Assembly: GCF_900188235.1 (NCBI RefSeq)
Contig: NZ_FZNT01000008.1
Location: forward strand, 1-64,000
Reading direction: 5' to 3'
Length of the DNA: 64,000 nt
Source: Lutibacter agarilyticus
Lineage (GTDB): Bacteria; Bacteroidota; Bacteroidia; Flavobacteriales; Flavobacteriaceae
Below the pieces are notes generated by a model. That model ran no database searches, was not told the DNA's origin, and saw only the letters and a list, made by a program, of their open reading frames with translations. Of the stretch, positions 1 to 7,231 are shown one piece after another (positions within the stretch are counted from its first letter, which is position 1; every line of letters starts with the position of its first letter). The position numbers and the translations under genes were made by a program.

Positions 1-174
1 ATACATCCTGCGAATGATGCAAAAAAGGAATTGAAAGGTTGTTTGGCTCCTGTTTCAACATTGACTGGTATTGGAAAAGGATTGAAATCTACACCCTTAT
101 TTCAAAAAATAATATCTAGTTGCTACCAAGCATTTGACCGAAAAGAAAACATCACATTAACCATAACATCTTAA
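1..174 (+). CDS. DUF5675-like protein, C-terminal part (5' end outside window)
   Basis: An open frame enters from the left edge and ends at TAA 172-174. It encodes about 57 residues beginning IHPANDAKKELKGC and containing LTGIGKGLKSTPLF. The pattern 'HPAN...ELKGC..P' resembles the C-terminal half of DUF5675 proteins, small putative peptidase- or lysozyme-like proteins of phages and conjugative elements. It is followed after 2 bp by a small membrane protein gene on the same strand, so it probably heads or belongs to an operon running to 1121. The family call rests on a short motif only; the reading frame itself is clear. Confidence 0.6.
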   Translation: MHPANDAKKELKGCLAPVSTLTGIGKGLKSTPLFQKIISSCYQAFDRKENITLTITS

Positions 175-176
175 TT

Positions 177-434
177 ATGAAATTAACTACTCGATATAAA
201 AAAAAGACTCCTACATTTTTTAGAAAACTTAGAAATATAGGTATTGCATTGGCCACGGCTGGAGGTGTTATTATTGCAGCACCCATTAGTTTACCTGCTA
301 TTGTTATTACTGTAGCGACTTATTTAACAGTTGCCGGAACTGTGGCTACAGCTGTGAGTCAGGCGGTGGTATCTGACAATGACACTTCGACAAGCTCAGT
401 GCAGGCTTCTGACTTGGACGAAAACGAAGACTGA
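177..434 (+). CDS. Small membrane protein of unknown function
   Basis: This 85-residue protein has a basic N-terminus (residues 1-20, rich in Lys and Arg), then one long hydrophobic stretch at about 21-62 that could form one or two membrane helices, and an acidic Ser/Thr/Asp-rich tail. The shape is holin-like, but no family is recognised. It begins 2 bp after the upstream DUF5675-like stop and is followed 4 bp later by a second small membrane protein gene, so the genes look co-transcribed. A role in cell-envelope passage or conjugation is only a guess from the neighbourhood. Confidence 0.6.
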   Translation: MKLTTRYKKKTPTFFRKLRNIGIALATAGGVIIAAPISLPAIVITVATYLTVAGTVATAVSQAVVSDNDTSTSSVQASDLDENED

Positions 435-438
435 TTAA

Positions 439-606
439 ATGGAAAATAATTTACAACTAAAACACGGTGTGTTTGGGGGCACACTTTTATCTACTGTATT
501 TAATATCAGTTTGCATGATGTGGTTTTTACCATTGTAATGGCTGTTATTGGTGCAGTAGTTAGTTTTTTTGTTTCTTATATTTTAAAGAAATTATTTTCA
601 AATTAA
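439..606 (+). CDS. Very small membrane protein of unknown function
   Basis: ATG at 439-441 opens a 55-residue frame ending at TAA 604-606. The protein starts MENNLQLKHG and has a hydrophobic C-terminal half (about residues 25-50) ending in KKLFSN, a likely single transmembrane helix with a positive cytosolic end. It lies 4 bp after the preceding small membrane protein gene and 5 bp before the methylase-like gene, and this packing is the main support that it is real. No homologous family is recognised. Confidence 0.6.
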   Translation: MENNLQLKHGVFGGTLLSTVFNISLHDVVFTIVMAVIGAVVSFFVSYILKKLFSN

Positions 607-611
607 AACCT

Positions 612-1121
612 ATGAATAGTAAGAAGGTATTGTACAGTAAAGGCAAGAATGATGAATGTTATACACCCGCTTATGGAGTAACTCCCATTTTAAAATACAT
701 TCCTAAAAATGCGATTGTTTGGTGTCCTTTTGACACTAAAGAAAGTGAGTTTGTAAAACAAATTAGCCAACAAAACAAAGTGGTGTTTAGTCATATTGCA
801 GCAGGACAAGATTTCTTTTCTTATGAACCTCAACATTGGGATGTATTAATTAGTAACCCACCGTTTACTAACAAACGGAAATACTTTGAAAGAGCATTAT
901 CTTTTAATAAACCCTTTGCATTAATTATGACCAATACCTGGCTTAATGATGCTGCTCCAAAACAACTTTTCAAACACAAAGAGCTGCAATTATTGCTGTT
1001 TGACAAGCGTATGAAATTTCTTAACAATGGTGTTGTTGCCAATAAAATTACGTTTAGCAGTAGTTATTATTGCTGGAATTTTTTACCTCAGCAACTAATT
1101 ATTGAGGAGTTGAAAAACTAA
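612..1121 (+). CDS. DNA adenine methylase-like protein (NPPF motif), mobile-element type
   Basis: The 169-residue protein carries the amino-methyltransferase catalytic signature NPPF at about residues 81-84 (in LISNPPFTNK), preceded by a WCPFDTKES segment that in related phage and ICE proteins takes the place of the usual SAM-binding motif I. I see no target-recognition domain and the protein is short, so it may be an orphan modification enzyme or a degenerate methylase fold. It is the last gene of the plus-strand cluster starting at the left edge. Proteins of this kind are common accessory genes on Bacteroidota conjugative elements. No cognate restriction enzyme is in the window. Confidence 0.65.
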   Translation: MNSKKVLYSKGKNDECYTPAYGVTPILKYIPKNAIVWCPFDTKESEFVKQISQQNKVVFSHIAAGQDFFSYEPQHWDVLISNPPFTNKRKYFERALSFNKPFALIMTNTWLNDAAPKQLFKHKELQLLLFDKRMKFLNNGVVANKITFSSSYYCWNFLPQQLIIEELKN

Positions 1122-1203
1122 ATGGTTTTTAACTCAGTTCTTTGTTGGGCAATCGTTTTTATTTTTTTACTGGCAATTCTCAACTATTGACCTTTTACTA
1201 TGA

Positions 1204-2061
1204 TCAAGTATTCTCAAATTTAATTTTCTCTATTAAATCTTTGAAATATTCAGGACTCCAAATATTTAAAACATCATCATTTTGAATAAACCTAACAACA
1301 TCCTCTTTAATACTGCTAAAAGAAACTGATTTGATTTTGGTATCTAATAGCTCGATAATCTGTTCATTAGAAATACTATCATCTTGCCAGTCGTTTGTAT
1401 CTTTTGCCCTAGTTAGGAAATGATTTAGATCCAAAGGAATTCCTTTTTTGATATACCATTCTAAGTCATACCAATCCCTTCCTTTGACTCTATTTAGCCA
1501 CTTTCTAAAAAGTAAGGCATGCATTTTACCTGCAAATAAACTTGATTTAGTATAACATTTCACGTAAAAAGAAAATGGACGGAGTAGTAACTTTTCTTCG
1601 GTTCTGAAATTCAATGGAGGCTGTCGATCAACTTCTATTTTTATCTTCAAAGTCTTGTTAGAACGCACCCCAATTTCTTTGATGATGTCTTCGAGTACAA
1701 TTTCTTGCCATATTGTTTCAGCTTTTAAAAAAGCAGAATCAATAGCTGTTTGTTTAGTTTTTTTCTTTTCCTTAATACTAACAGTCAGTCCCAATGACTT
1801 AAATTCATCTATAACGGCTTTGAAATATGGCTCAATTGAAAAATTAGGGTCAGGTTTAAGTAACGAGAAGTCCAAATCTTCTGAATATTTATCCAAGCCA
1901 TAAAAAATCCGGAGAGCTGTTCCTCCATAAAAAGCTGCTTTCTCAAAAAAGTCAGTTCTTGATAAACCTGCTAAAGTTATTTCTTGCATTATTTCTCGTA
2001 ATGCAGCTAATATTTCTTCTTCATTTTGAGGATTATATTCCTCTATCCACTCTTTTATCAT
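1204..2061 (-). CDS. abiEii: AbiEii/AbiGii-type nucleotidyltransferase toxin
   Basis: The 285-residue protein has the AbiEii (DUF1814) nucleotidyltransferase signatures: GGTALR at about 46-51, then YSEDLDFSLL at about 59-68 providing the metal-binding Asp pair, and a central IEVDRQPP strand. Family members are toxins of type IV toxin-antitoxin systems that also act in phage abortive infection, probably by adding nucleotides to tRNA or other acceptors. The start overlaps the stop of the antitoxin gene by 4 bp (ATGA type), giving translational coupling and the usual antitoxin-first order. The protein appears full length. Confidence 0.88.
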   Translation of the reverse strand: MIKEWIEEYNPQNEEEILAALREIMQEITLAGLSRTDFFEKAAFYGGTALRIFYGLDKYSEDLDFSLLKPDPNFSIEPYFKAVIDEFKSLGLTVSIKEKKKTKQTAIDSAFLKAETIWQEIVLEDIIKEIGVRSNKTLKIKIEVDRQPPLNFRTEEKLLLRPFSFYVKCYTKSSLFAGKMHALLFRKWLNRVKGRDWYDLEWYIKKGIPLDLNHFLTRAKDTNDWQDDSISNEQIIELLDTKIKSVSFSSIKEDVVRFIQNDDVLNIWSPEYFKDLIEKIKFENT

Positions 2062-2696
2062 AATTCTATCAACGTTTTAATAAGCATTTTTAGACTACTT
2101 TTTTTAGGAGCATTTTTAATCCATAATTCCATAACTTTCGTATCTAATGTTTTTAATACTTCACTATCCATACGAAGATCTTCTATTAAAAATTCTCGAG
2201 TTTGTTTAATACTTCTAAGATAAATTTTGGGTGTTAGCACAACTTTGTCACATAAAGCTTTTTCAGGTGAGGCAACTAACATTGTTTGCTTAGGTGAATA
2301 TTCTATGTTTTTTATTCCATAAGAATAATAAGGAGTCTTTAATTGTTGGTAACTAAATCGTCCAACAGGAGTTTTATATAACTTTGAAGTTTTTATGGTT
2401 ACTGAACTTATTTCATAAGCTCTTTCTGGTATCATGTTCCAATAAGATAATGCGGACTCTAATGTCACATAACTCGGTCCTCTAAGGTGATTCGCTATTA
2501 GAAAAGGTTCTGGTGTTGGTAAGTCCATTTTGGGTCCAGTTATATATAGTCCTCTTCTAATTGAAATAAGCTCTTTGCTTTTAAGTAGCTCACTAATTTT
2601 GTCATTAGGACTCTGATAATCACTTAGTAGTTCTAAAATCAAATGTCTAGATATAGGTGCTTCAGCATATTCCTTTACTATCTCTCTAAAATTCAT
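2058..2696 (-). CDS. abiEi: AbiEi-type antitoxin / autorepressor
   Basis: The 212-residue protein has an N-terminal winged-helix-like region (ISELLKSKELISIRRGLYIT at about 34-53) and then the AbiEi antitoxin body (EPFLIANHLRGPSYVTLESAL, and SPEKALCDKV at about 142-151). In studied AbiE systems this protein represses its own promoter by binding two inverted repeats and blocks the toxin indirectly. Two palindromes lie immediately upstream (2717-2737 and 2778-2802), matching that model. The gene is first in the operon and overlaps the toxin gene by 4 bp. Confidence 0.85.
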   Translation of the reverse strand: MNFREIVKEYAEAPISRHLILELLSDYQSPNDKISELLKSKELISIRRGLYITGPKMDLPTPEPFLIANHLRGPSYVTLESALSYWNMIPERAYEISSVTIKTSKLYKTPVGRFSYQQLKTPYYSYGIKNIEYSPKQTMLVASPEKALCDKVVLTPKIYLRSIKQTREFLIEDLRMDSEVLKTLDTKVMELWIKNAPKKSSLKMLIKTLIEL

Positions 2697-2716
2697 ATTG
2701 TAATTATTGTGTATGA

Positions 2717-2737
2717 TAATCGGATAATATCCGATTA
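2717..2737 (-). promoter_or_regulatory. Promoter-proximal operator palindrome of the abiE operon
   Basis: A perfect 9-bp inverted repeat, TAATCGGAT / ATCCGATTA, with a 3-bp spacer lies about 20 bp upstream of the abiEi start. A TATATTTA sequence (minus strand, 2743-2751 region) next to it could be the -7 element. The AATCGGA half-site recurs in the second palindrome. AbiEi family antitoxins are known to bind such paired repeats, so I read it as an autoregulatory operator. Confidence 0.75.
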
Positions 2738-2777
2738 ACTAATGTAAATATAGGCTTTTTAAGTAAAAAAACAAGCA

Positions 2778-2802
2778 CATAATCGGAATTATTCCGATTA
2801 TG
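2778..2802 (-). promoter_or_regulatory. Distal operator palindrome of the abiE operon
   Basis: A perfect 12-bp inverted repeat with a 1-bp centre; the left arm is CATAATCGGAAT. Its centre lies 63 bp, about six helical turns, from the centre of the proximal palindrome and it shares the AATCGGA half-site. This helical phasing fits cooperative binding with DNA bending by the antitoxin. The rest of the gap 2803-3041 holds nothing I can identify. Confidence 0.7.
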
Positions 2803-3041
2803 CGCTTAATTTGTTACAATTACTTTTGGTGTGTTTCTTTAAATTTTCTTCGTTATTTCTACATAAGTACATGTTGTTTAAAATCATGTAGCCTTTATTC
2901 AGGACGGTGCAAAATGTTGCCCAACGGCAGTTTGTCTAATAATCAAAGTTGCGTTTTGGCTAGATCTTATTTAAGAAAATTACAAAAAACTTAATTAACG
3001 AAGTGTCTTTTTAAGATCTTGAGTTTAAAAACTCTGTAGAG

Positions 3042-3392
3042 CTAATAATAAAAAATCAGTACATTTAATTTTCTCTTATTCGCTAAATCAATCATATTAT
3101 AAGTTCCTTTACTTTTACCATCCCAAAAGGCAATTAATGCATCAGCATAATTTGCCATTTGTTGGTTTCTTTTTGGTCCTGCTGATTTACCGTGTTTATT
3201 CCAATCTGCAGGAAATTGTGTGAGTTTATATCCTTTTTCTTTAGCATATTGTTCTCCAAGTTTGTCAGCACCTTTGTAATAAGCTCCAGATACAATTTCA
3301 ATGTTGTTTTGATCCTGGAGGAAGTGGTCGCAGATTTGTTTTAGTTTTTGGTAGTTGGTGAATGTTCTGGTTCCTGCAATTATTAGTTTCAT
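3042..3392 (-). CDS. DUF2493 / YspA-like SLOG-family nucleotide-binding protein
   Basis: This 116-residue protein begins MKLIIAGTRTFTNY, the IxGxRxFxD-like first strand of the DUF2493 (cpYpsA-related SLOG) family. It continues with VSGAYYKGADKLGEQYAKEKG at about 34-54, the conserved SGgAxGaDxLae nucleotide-binding loop, and GPKRNQQMANYADALIAFWDG at about 72-92, the GPxRNxxM motif. The SLOG fold binds nucleotide-derived ligands. In mobile elements and phages these proteins are suspected to work in defence or nucleotide signalling, but the exact role is unknown. It is a complete single-domain protein, apparently monocistronic. Confidence 0.82.
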   Translation of the reverse strand: MKLIIAGTRTFTNYQKLKQICDHFLQDQNNIEIVSGAYYKGADKLGEQYAKEKGYKLTQFPADWNKHGKSAGPKRNQQMANYADALIAFWDGKSKGTYNMIDLANKRKLNVLIFYY

Positions 3393-3410
3393 TTTTTTTG
3401 TTTTAAATGG

Positions 3411-3602
3411 TGAGATTCCCAGTCAAGCTGAGAATGACGATTAGGTTTTTGATGATGAGATTCTTCGACTGCGCTCAGAATGACAGTTCAGAATGAGATT
3501 CCCAGTCAAGCTGGGAATGACACTTTGTTTGCTCTTCGACTCCTCTCAGTGACCTAGTTCATGATGACGTTTTACCCCCTTTGTCCCCCTTGAAAAGGGG
3601 GA
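3411..3602. repeat. Cluster of short dispersed palindromic repeats
   Basis: Three related units of the form GAGATTC-N(14-16)-GAATGAC lie at about 3411-3439, 3457-3483 and 3494-3522. A G/C hairpin TCCCCCTT / AAGGGGGA follows at 3584-3602. Further units occur at 5408-5435 and 62574-62604. These are repetitive extragenic palindromes of a style common in Flavobacteriaceae intergenic DNA. The hairpin at 3584-3602 lies 12 bp after the stop of the DUF6943 gene and could also serve as its transcript end. Confidence 0.75.
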
Positions 3603-3614
3603 GAGGTATTTTTA

Positions 3615-4019
3615 TTAAGACCTCAGCAATGCAATTTTTAGTTGCTTGATTGCTGCGAGTTGTTGCTGCAGGTTTTCTTCAAAGGCATTGATTTTTTTGA
3701 GCTTCTCAACTTTGATTTTCCATTGCTGCTCCTGGTTGTTTTGAAGTGCTGTATTGATTACTTTTTTTGCATCTGAAATACAGATAAATGGAATGACACT
3801 TCCTTTTAAATAGTAGCTGAAAAATCGACCTGTTTTAAGTGATAAGCATAAATAATACAAGGATTCACGGGTTTGTTCTGACCGTGTTGTAATTACAAAA
3901 CAATTAGGGCAAGGCTGATCTAGTGGCTTGCCACTGTTCAGGCCTTTGTTTAGAATAAAAAAATGCGGGGCTGAGTAGGTTCTTCCTAGTTGGTGGGTTT
4001 TGATTTCATAAGTAGACAT
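3615..4019 (-). CDS. DUF6943 family protein
   Basis: I choose the ATG at 4017-4019 (MSTYEIKTHQLG), because the open frame continues 24 codons upstream with a Phe/Arg-rich sequence unlike the rest. The resulting protein is about 134 residues. Its core APHFFILNKGLNSGKPLDQP-CPNCFV followed by YYLKGSVIPFI matches DUF6943, an uncharacterised family I associate with Bacteroidota conjugative elements. A single CPNC pair might bind metal or be structural. The C-terminal third (KIKVEKLKKINAFEENLQQQL) is predicted coiled coil. Function unknown. Confidence 0.65.
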   Translation of the reverse strand: MSTYEIKTHQLGRTYSAPHFFILNKGLNSGKPLDQPCPNCFVITTRSEQTRESLYYLCLSLKTGRFFSYYLKGSVIPFICISDAKKVINTALQNNQEQQWKIKVEKLKKINAFEENLQQQLAAIKQLKIALLRS

Positions 4020-5466
4020 AGTTCCGGAATTAAAATTATTTGCGCTTCGCGCACGTAATTTTTTTCGGAAGAGAAAGAAAAAAGATAGCATAAGCTAGGT
4101 TGTGTGGCAAATGTTGTCAAGGTTTTTGAGAAAAATACTACCGTATTCTAGTTGACAGTTTACAGTAACAGTTGGCAGTTTTCTTTTATTTAATATTTTT
4201 ATTAAAAACGAATTCTAAGGTGGAGATTTTTTTCAAAACCCGTAGGGCTTGACCTTGATTACATAAGTGTGGCTGGTGCGGGGAACAACCGAAATTTGCA
4301 AACTTTTTTATTTTTTTTGTAGTAGGATTATTGTTTTAATAGTCGTTCTAGAATTAATCTTTTGCAGGTAATGGCTGCCTAATGCGGTAGCATTAACGCG
4401 AGCCGCCGGCGAGTTGAACGAAGGGTGTTGGGGCAAAAGTACGTTGCCTTCGGCATAAGTACGTGCAACAATTACGTGGTACACGCAAGGGTGGCGGTGT
4501 TTTTGATGCGGTAGGAAAGGCAAGTTCAATTTATGTAGTGAAGAATGAAAAGAGATGTGCACTTCGCTTTAGGTTGTTGATTGCTTGTTATGCACAGTAT
4601 ACTTTTTAGGAATTGAATTATGATATATATTGAGAGTAGCGCAGTGCCTAAACGATGAATGATGATCGGAATACATTGCTCTTGTGTGCGTTTGCAATAT
4701 GTAATAATCCATTGTTTGGTTAACAAATCGGAAGTTGTTAATGTATTTAATTGAACTTTTTTACTGCATTGTATTTAGTACTTGCAATGGTTATTTTATA
4801 TGCAAAATGGCTGCAATCAAAAACTGTGACAGCCTTTTTTTAGCCCGAAGTGAGCAGCAGGCGAGCCAAATTGTGTAATAGCGGTTTGCCCCTAATGATA
4901 TACCATTTACACCGAAACGAATTTCTATTAAAATGCACCTTTTTCGTTTTTACTTCAACATAAAATTAAACCGTAGCTAAGGCTATGCTAGAATTTTCTA
5001 TTTCGTAAAATTCAAAAAATCTATCATTTTTCTTTAGAACCTCGCTCTGGTGTAAATGGTATTTTCTTGCGAAGCATAACCGTTGAGGGTTTTAGGGGCA
5101 AAAGATAGCTATGCGTGAGCAATACGTGTATTGTGTGTAGTAAAATAAATAAATTGTGCTAAATGAGGACTGTGGACGATTAGTGCAATTTATGGTAAGT
5201 ACAAGGGTATTGTTTACCCCTCCGCCTTTGGCACCTCCCCTTAAAAGGTCAGGAGTTTTGATTTTAGTTTATTTACTAAAATGCCCTTGTAATTATATTT
5301 TATGGAACAAAATGGAGCGTATTGTGAACACCTTATTACCTGCACGGATGTTTGTGCTTTGTTCTGAAGTTTGTTTTGGAAACGGATTTGTTAGTAGTTC
5401 GGATTATGAGACCCCCAGTCAAGCTACCATTGACGTCTTTTTTAAACTCCTGATAATCAGTATATT
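4020..5466. other. Long gene-poor region with structured, partly GC-rich sequence
   Basis: About 1.45 kb without a credible gene. Open frames here (for example 4308-4562 and 5156-5470) look random and run through repeats. A locally GC-richer part at about 4370-4510 holds repeated AAGTACGT words (about 4436 and 4461) and potential stem-loops. The segment 4885-5102 is a nested inverted repeat described separately. At 5214-5250 is a pyrimidine-rich sequence like that at 3573-3602, and a dispersed repeat unit lies at 5408-5435. It may hold a structured RNA, an old integration scar or an element origin; nothing decisive is visible. Confidence 0.5.
4885..5102. repeat. Nested inverted-repeat (MITE-like) element
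   Basis: The inner arms ATACCATTTACACC (4900-4913) and its exact reverse complement (5049-5062) bound a 163-bp segment. The match continues inward imperfectly (CGAnnTTCTA) to about 28 bp per arm. An outer pair TTTGCCCCTAA (4885-4895) and TTAGGGGCAAA (5092-5102) encloses it. No coding capacity lies between the arms. This is the form of a non-autonomous miniature element or a large RNA hairpin; I see no target-site duplication that would prove transposition. Confidence 0.65.
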
Positions 5467-6780
5467 TTAAATAACCTCTAAACCGAGTTCTCTAGCCATT
5501 CTTTTTACAGAGCGCTGCTTGTTTAAGAGCATTCTTTCTTGATATTTATGTATTCCATTTTCTACATATTCTAATCCTTTTACAAAAAGTTTCCAATACA
5601 ACTCTGCTAATTTTCTAGCTACTGCCTTTATAGCTACTAAACCACCTTTTTTGGATCGTATTTTTCTACCAAATGCACCTAATGCTATATGCTTACTGTT
5701 AAGCAACCCTACTGCTGCCTGTTTAAATATTAATCCAGCTTTTGGTGTTCCTTTCGATTTATAGTTGCGATTTCTTTTTCCTGAGTTATGTTGTTTTGGA
5801 GCCAAACCCAACCAAGAAGTAAAGTGTTTTTCCGATTTCCATTTCTTTAAATCTGCTCCAATCTCAGCTAGTAATTGCATCCAATTATAATCTGTTATAC
5901 CTGGTAATACTGTAGCGTCTATTTCTTTAAAAATTATCATTAAATGGGCTCCCATATTATCAATATTTGGTTTATGGTGTCGAATGGGTTTTCTAGCTTT
6001 ATTGTTTTTTGGTTGCCCAAATTCATCTTTATGCATTTTCTTTAAAACCTGCTCTAGTTTGATATCACAATTTGTAATTTGTTGTTGATAAAAATCGTAG
6101 CAGTTTACTGCTTGTTCTAAGCTGAATAAACAAGATTCATTATAATGACCCTTTAAGGATTTCATAACCCATTCTTTTTTTGTTTTGAGTATTCTTGAAT
6201 CACATAACGAAGCTAGTTTTTCTGCACTTCTTTCTCCTGATAATATTGCCCGTATAATACGTATACCACTTGCCCCGTGGATTTGACTAATAACTTCTTT
6301 TAAACGAATATTCATTAAAATTAATGCCTTTTGCATATGTTGAATATGCATAGCACTACTTCTAATATGATCTTCTCTCAAACGCTGATAAGTGCGTAAC
6401 TCTTGTACTAAATTATCAGGTATAAAACATTTGTTTAACAAACCATAACTATGCAATTGTTGTATCCATTGACAATCCTTAACATCAGTCTTTCTGCCAG
6501 GTACTTGTTTTGTACTCCTGCCATCAACTAACCATACATCTATACTATGAGACATTAATATATCATATAAAATGACCCAGTAAACTCCTGTAGCTTCCAT
6601 AGCAACAGTTTTTATGCCGTGACTTATTAAATAAGTGGCTAACATTTCTAAATCTTCAGTAAAAGTTTCAAAACTTTTTACAGGTTGATTTTCAATACTA
6701 ACAAACAGCTTTTTAGCACCAATATCAATGCCTGCTGAATTTAATCTGATTTTTTTCATCATAAATAGTTTAGAAACCAA
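5467..6780 (-). CDS. IS110-family transposase (DEDD type)
   Basis: The 437-residue protein has the two IS110 domains. The N-terminal DEDD RuvC-like domain shows GIDIGAKKLFVSI (first Asp), MEATGVYW (Glu), and VDGRSTKQVPGRKTDVKD (paired Asp). The C-terminal Transposase_20 domain shows LPGITDYNWMQLLAEIG and WLGLAPKQHNSGK with the probable catalytic Ser. All signature residues are present, so it should be active. The true start may be Met7 or Met8, since MKKIRLNSAGIDIG is the usual beginning. IS110 enzymes act through a bridge RNA encoded in the non-coding flank of the element. It lies exactly at the junction between the mobile-element block and the PUL. Confidence 0.93.
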   Translation of the reverse strand: MVSKLFMMKKIRLNSAGIDIGAKKLFVSIENQPVKSFETFTEDLEMLATYLISHGIKTVAMEATGVYWVILYDILMSHSIDVWLVDGRSTKQVPGRKTDVKDCQWIQQLHSYGLLNKCFIPDNLVQELRTYQRLREDHIRSSAMHIQHMQKALILMNIRLKEVISQIHGASGIRIIRAILSGERSAEKLASLCDSRILKTKKEWVMKSLKGHYNESCLFSLEQAVNCYDFYQQQITNCDIKLEQVLKKMHKDEFGQPKNNKARKPIRHHKPNIDNMGAHLMIIFKEIDATVLPGITDYNWMQLLAEIGADLKKWKSEKHFTSWLGLAPKQHNSGKRNRNYKSKGTPKAGLIFKQAAVGLLNSKHIALGAFGRKIRSKKGGLVAIKAVARKLAELYWKLFVKGLEYVENGIHKYQERMLLNKQRSVKRMARELGLEVI

Positions 6781-6953
6781 ATTGCATTCAAAAAAGAAAT
6801 TACGCTTGAAAGGCTACCATACGGACATCAAATTTAAAAATTTGAGTACCAAATTCGCTTACTCTATTTTTGAAAATCATACTGAGGCACAGGTAACTGA
6901 ACACTATTCTTGTAACGATTATTTTACAATTTGGTAAATTCAATTCTAAGTTA
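5467..6953 (-). mobile_element. IS110-family insertion sequence (ends not defined)
   Basis: The element consists of the transposase gene plus non-coding flank. IS110 elements lack conventional terminal inverted repeats, and I could not fix the ends by eye. The 173 bp upstream of the gene (6781-6953) contain no gene and include a hairpin-prone AAATTTAAAAATTTG stretch. They are the natural place for the element's bridge RNA if this belongs to the classical IS110 subgroup. The right limit is set at the start of the next palindromic repeat and is approximate. Confidence 0.55.
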
Positions 6954-7001
6954 CGTCATTCCCTCCGCTTGAAAAATTTTTTCTCGGGTCTGAGGGTGAC
7001 G
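6954..7001. repeat. Palindromic repeat CGTCATTCCCTC...GAGGGTGACG
   Basis: A 48-bp hairpin unit with arms at 6954-6965 and 6992-7001, carrying the same GTCATTC / GAATGAC-type ends as the dispersed repeats near 3411-3522. It lies between the insertion sequence and the PUL. The remaining gap 7002-7231 shows no gene; it is downstream of the last PUL gene and may hold that operon's transcript end. Confidence 0.6.
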
Positions 7002-7231
7002 ATAGTTAGCGCAAAGGCAAAAAGTAAATACCACCTTTGCCTGTGGTTTTTACTGGGCGGAATTGGAAACTGTATGTAATGGAGTGAAACGAAATGGAAT
7101 ACTGCTGGAGATGAGGCAATATTTTTTTTTCAGTTTAACATTGTATTTAAACTCTTAACTCCCTAAATACATTTAACTGAAAATAGGGTTCAACTTAATA
7201 AAATAACACCCTGATAATAAGTTTACACACT

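Noticed and set aside
2800-2994. 64-codon plus-strand frame after the abiE operators
   Set aside because: Starts inside the operator palindrome, has no domain, and the codon pattern looks random.
4308-4726. Two overlapping minus-strand open frames (84 and 66 codons)
   Set aside because: Unusual composition (His/Pro/Ile runs) from the GC-richer repeat segment, mutual overlap, and no family resemblance.
5156-5470. 104-codon plus-strand open frame
   Set aside because: It runs through two dispersed repeats, ends in random-looking sequence and has no recognisable domain.
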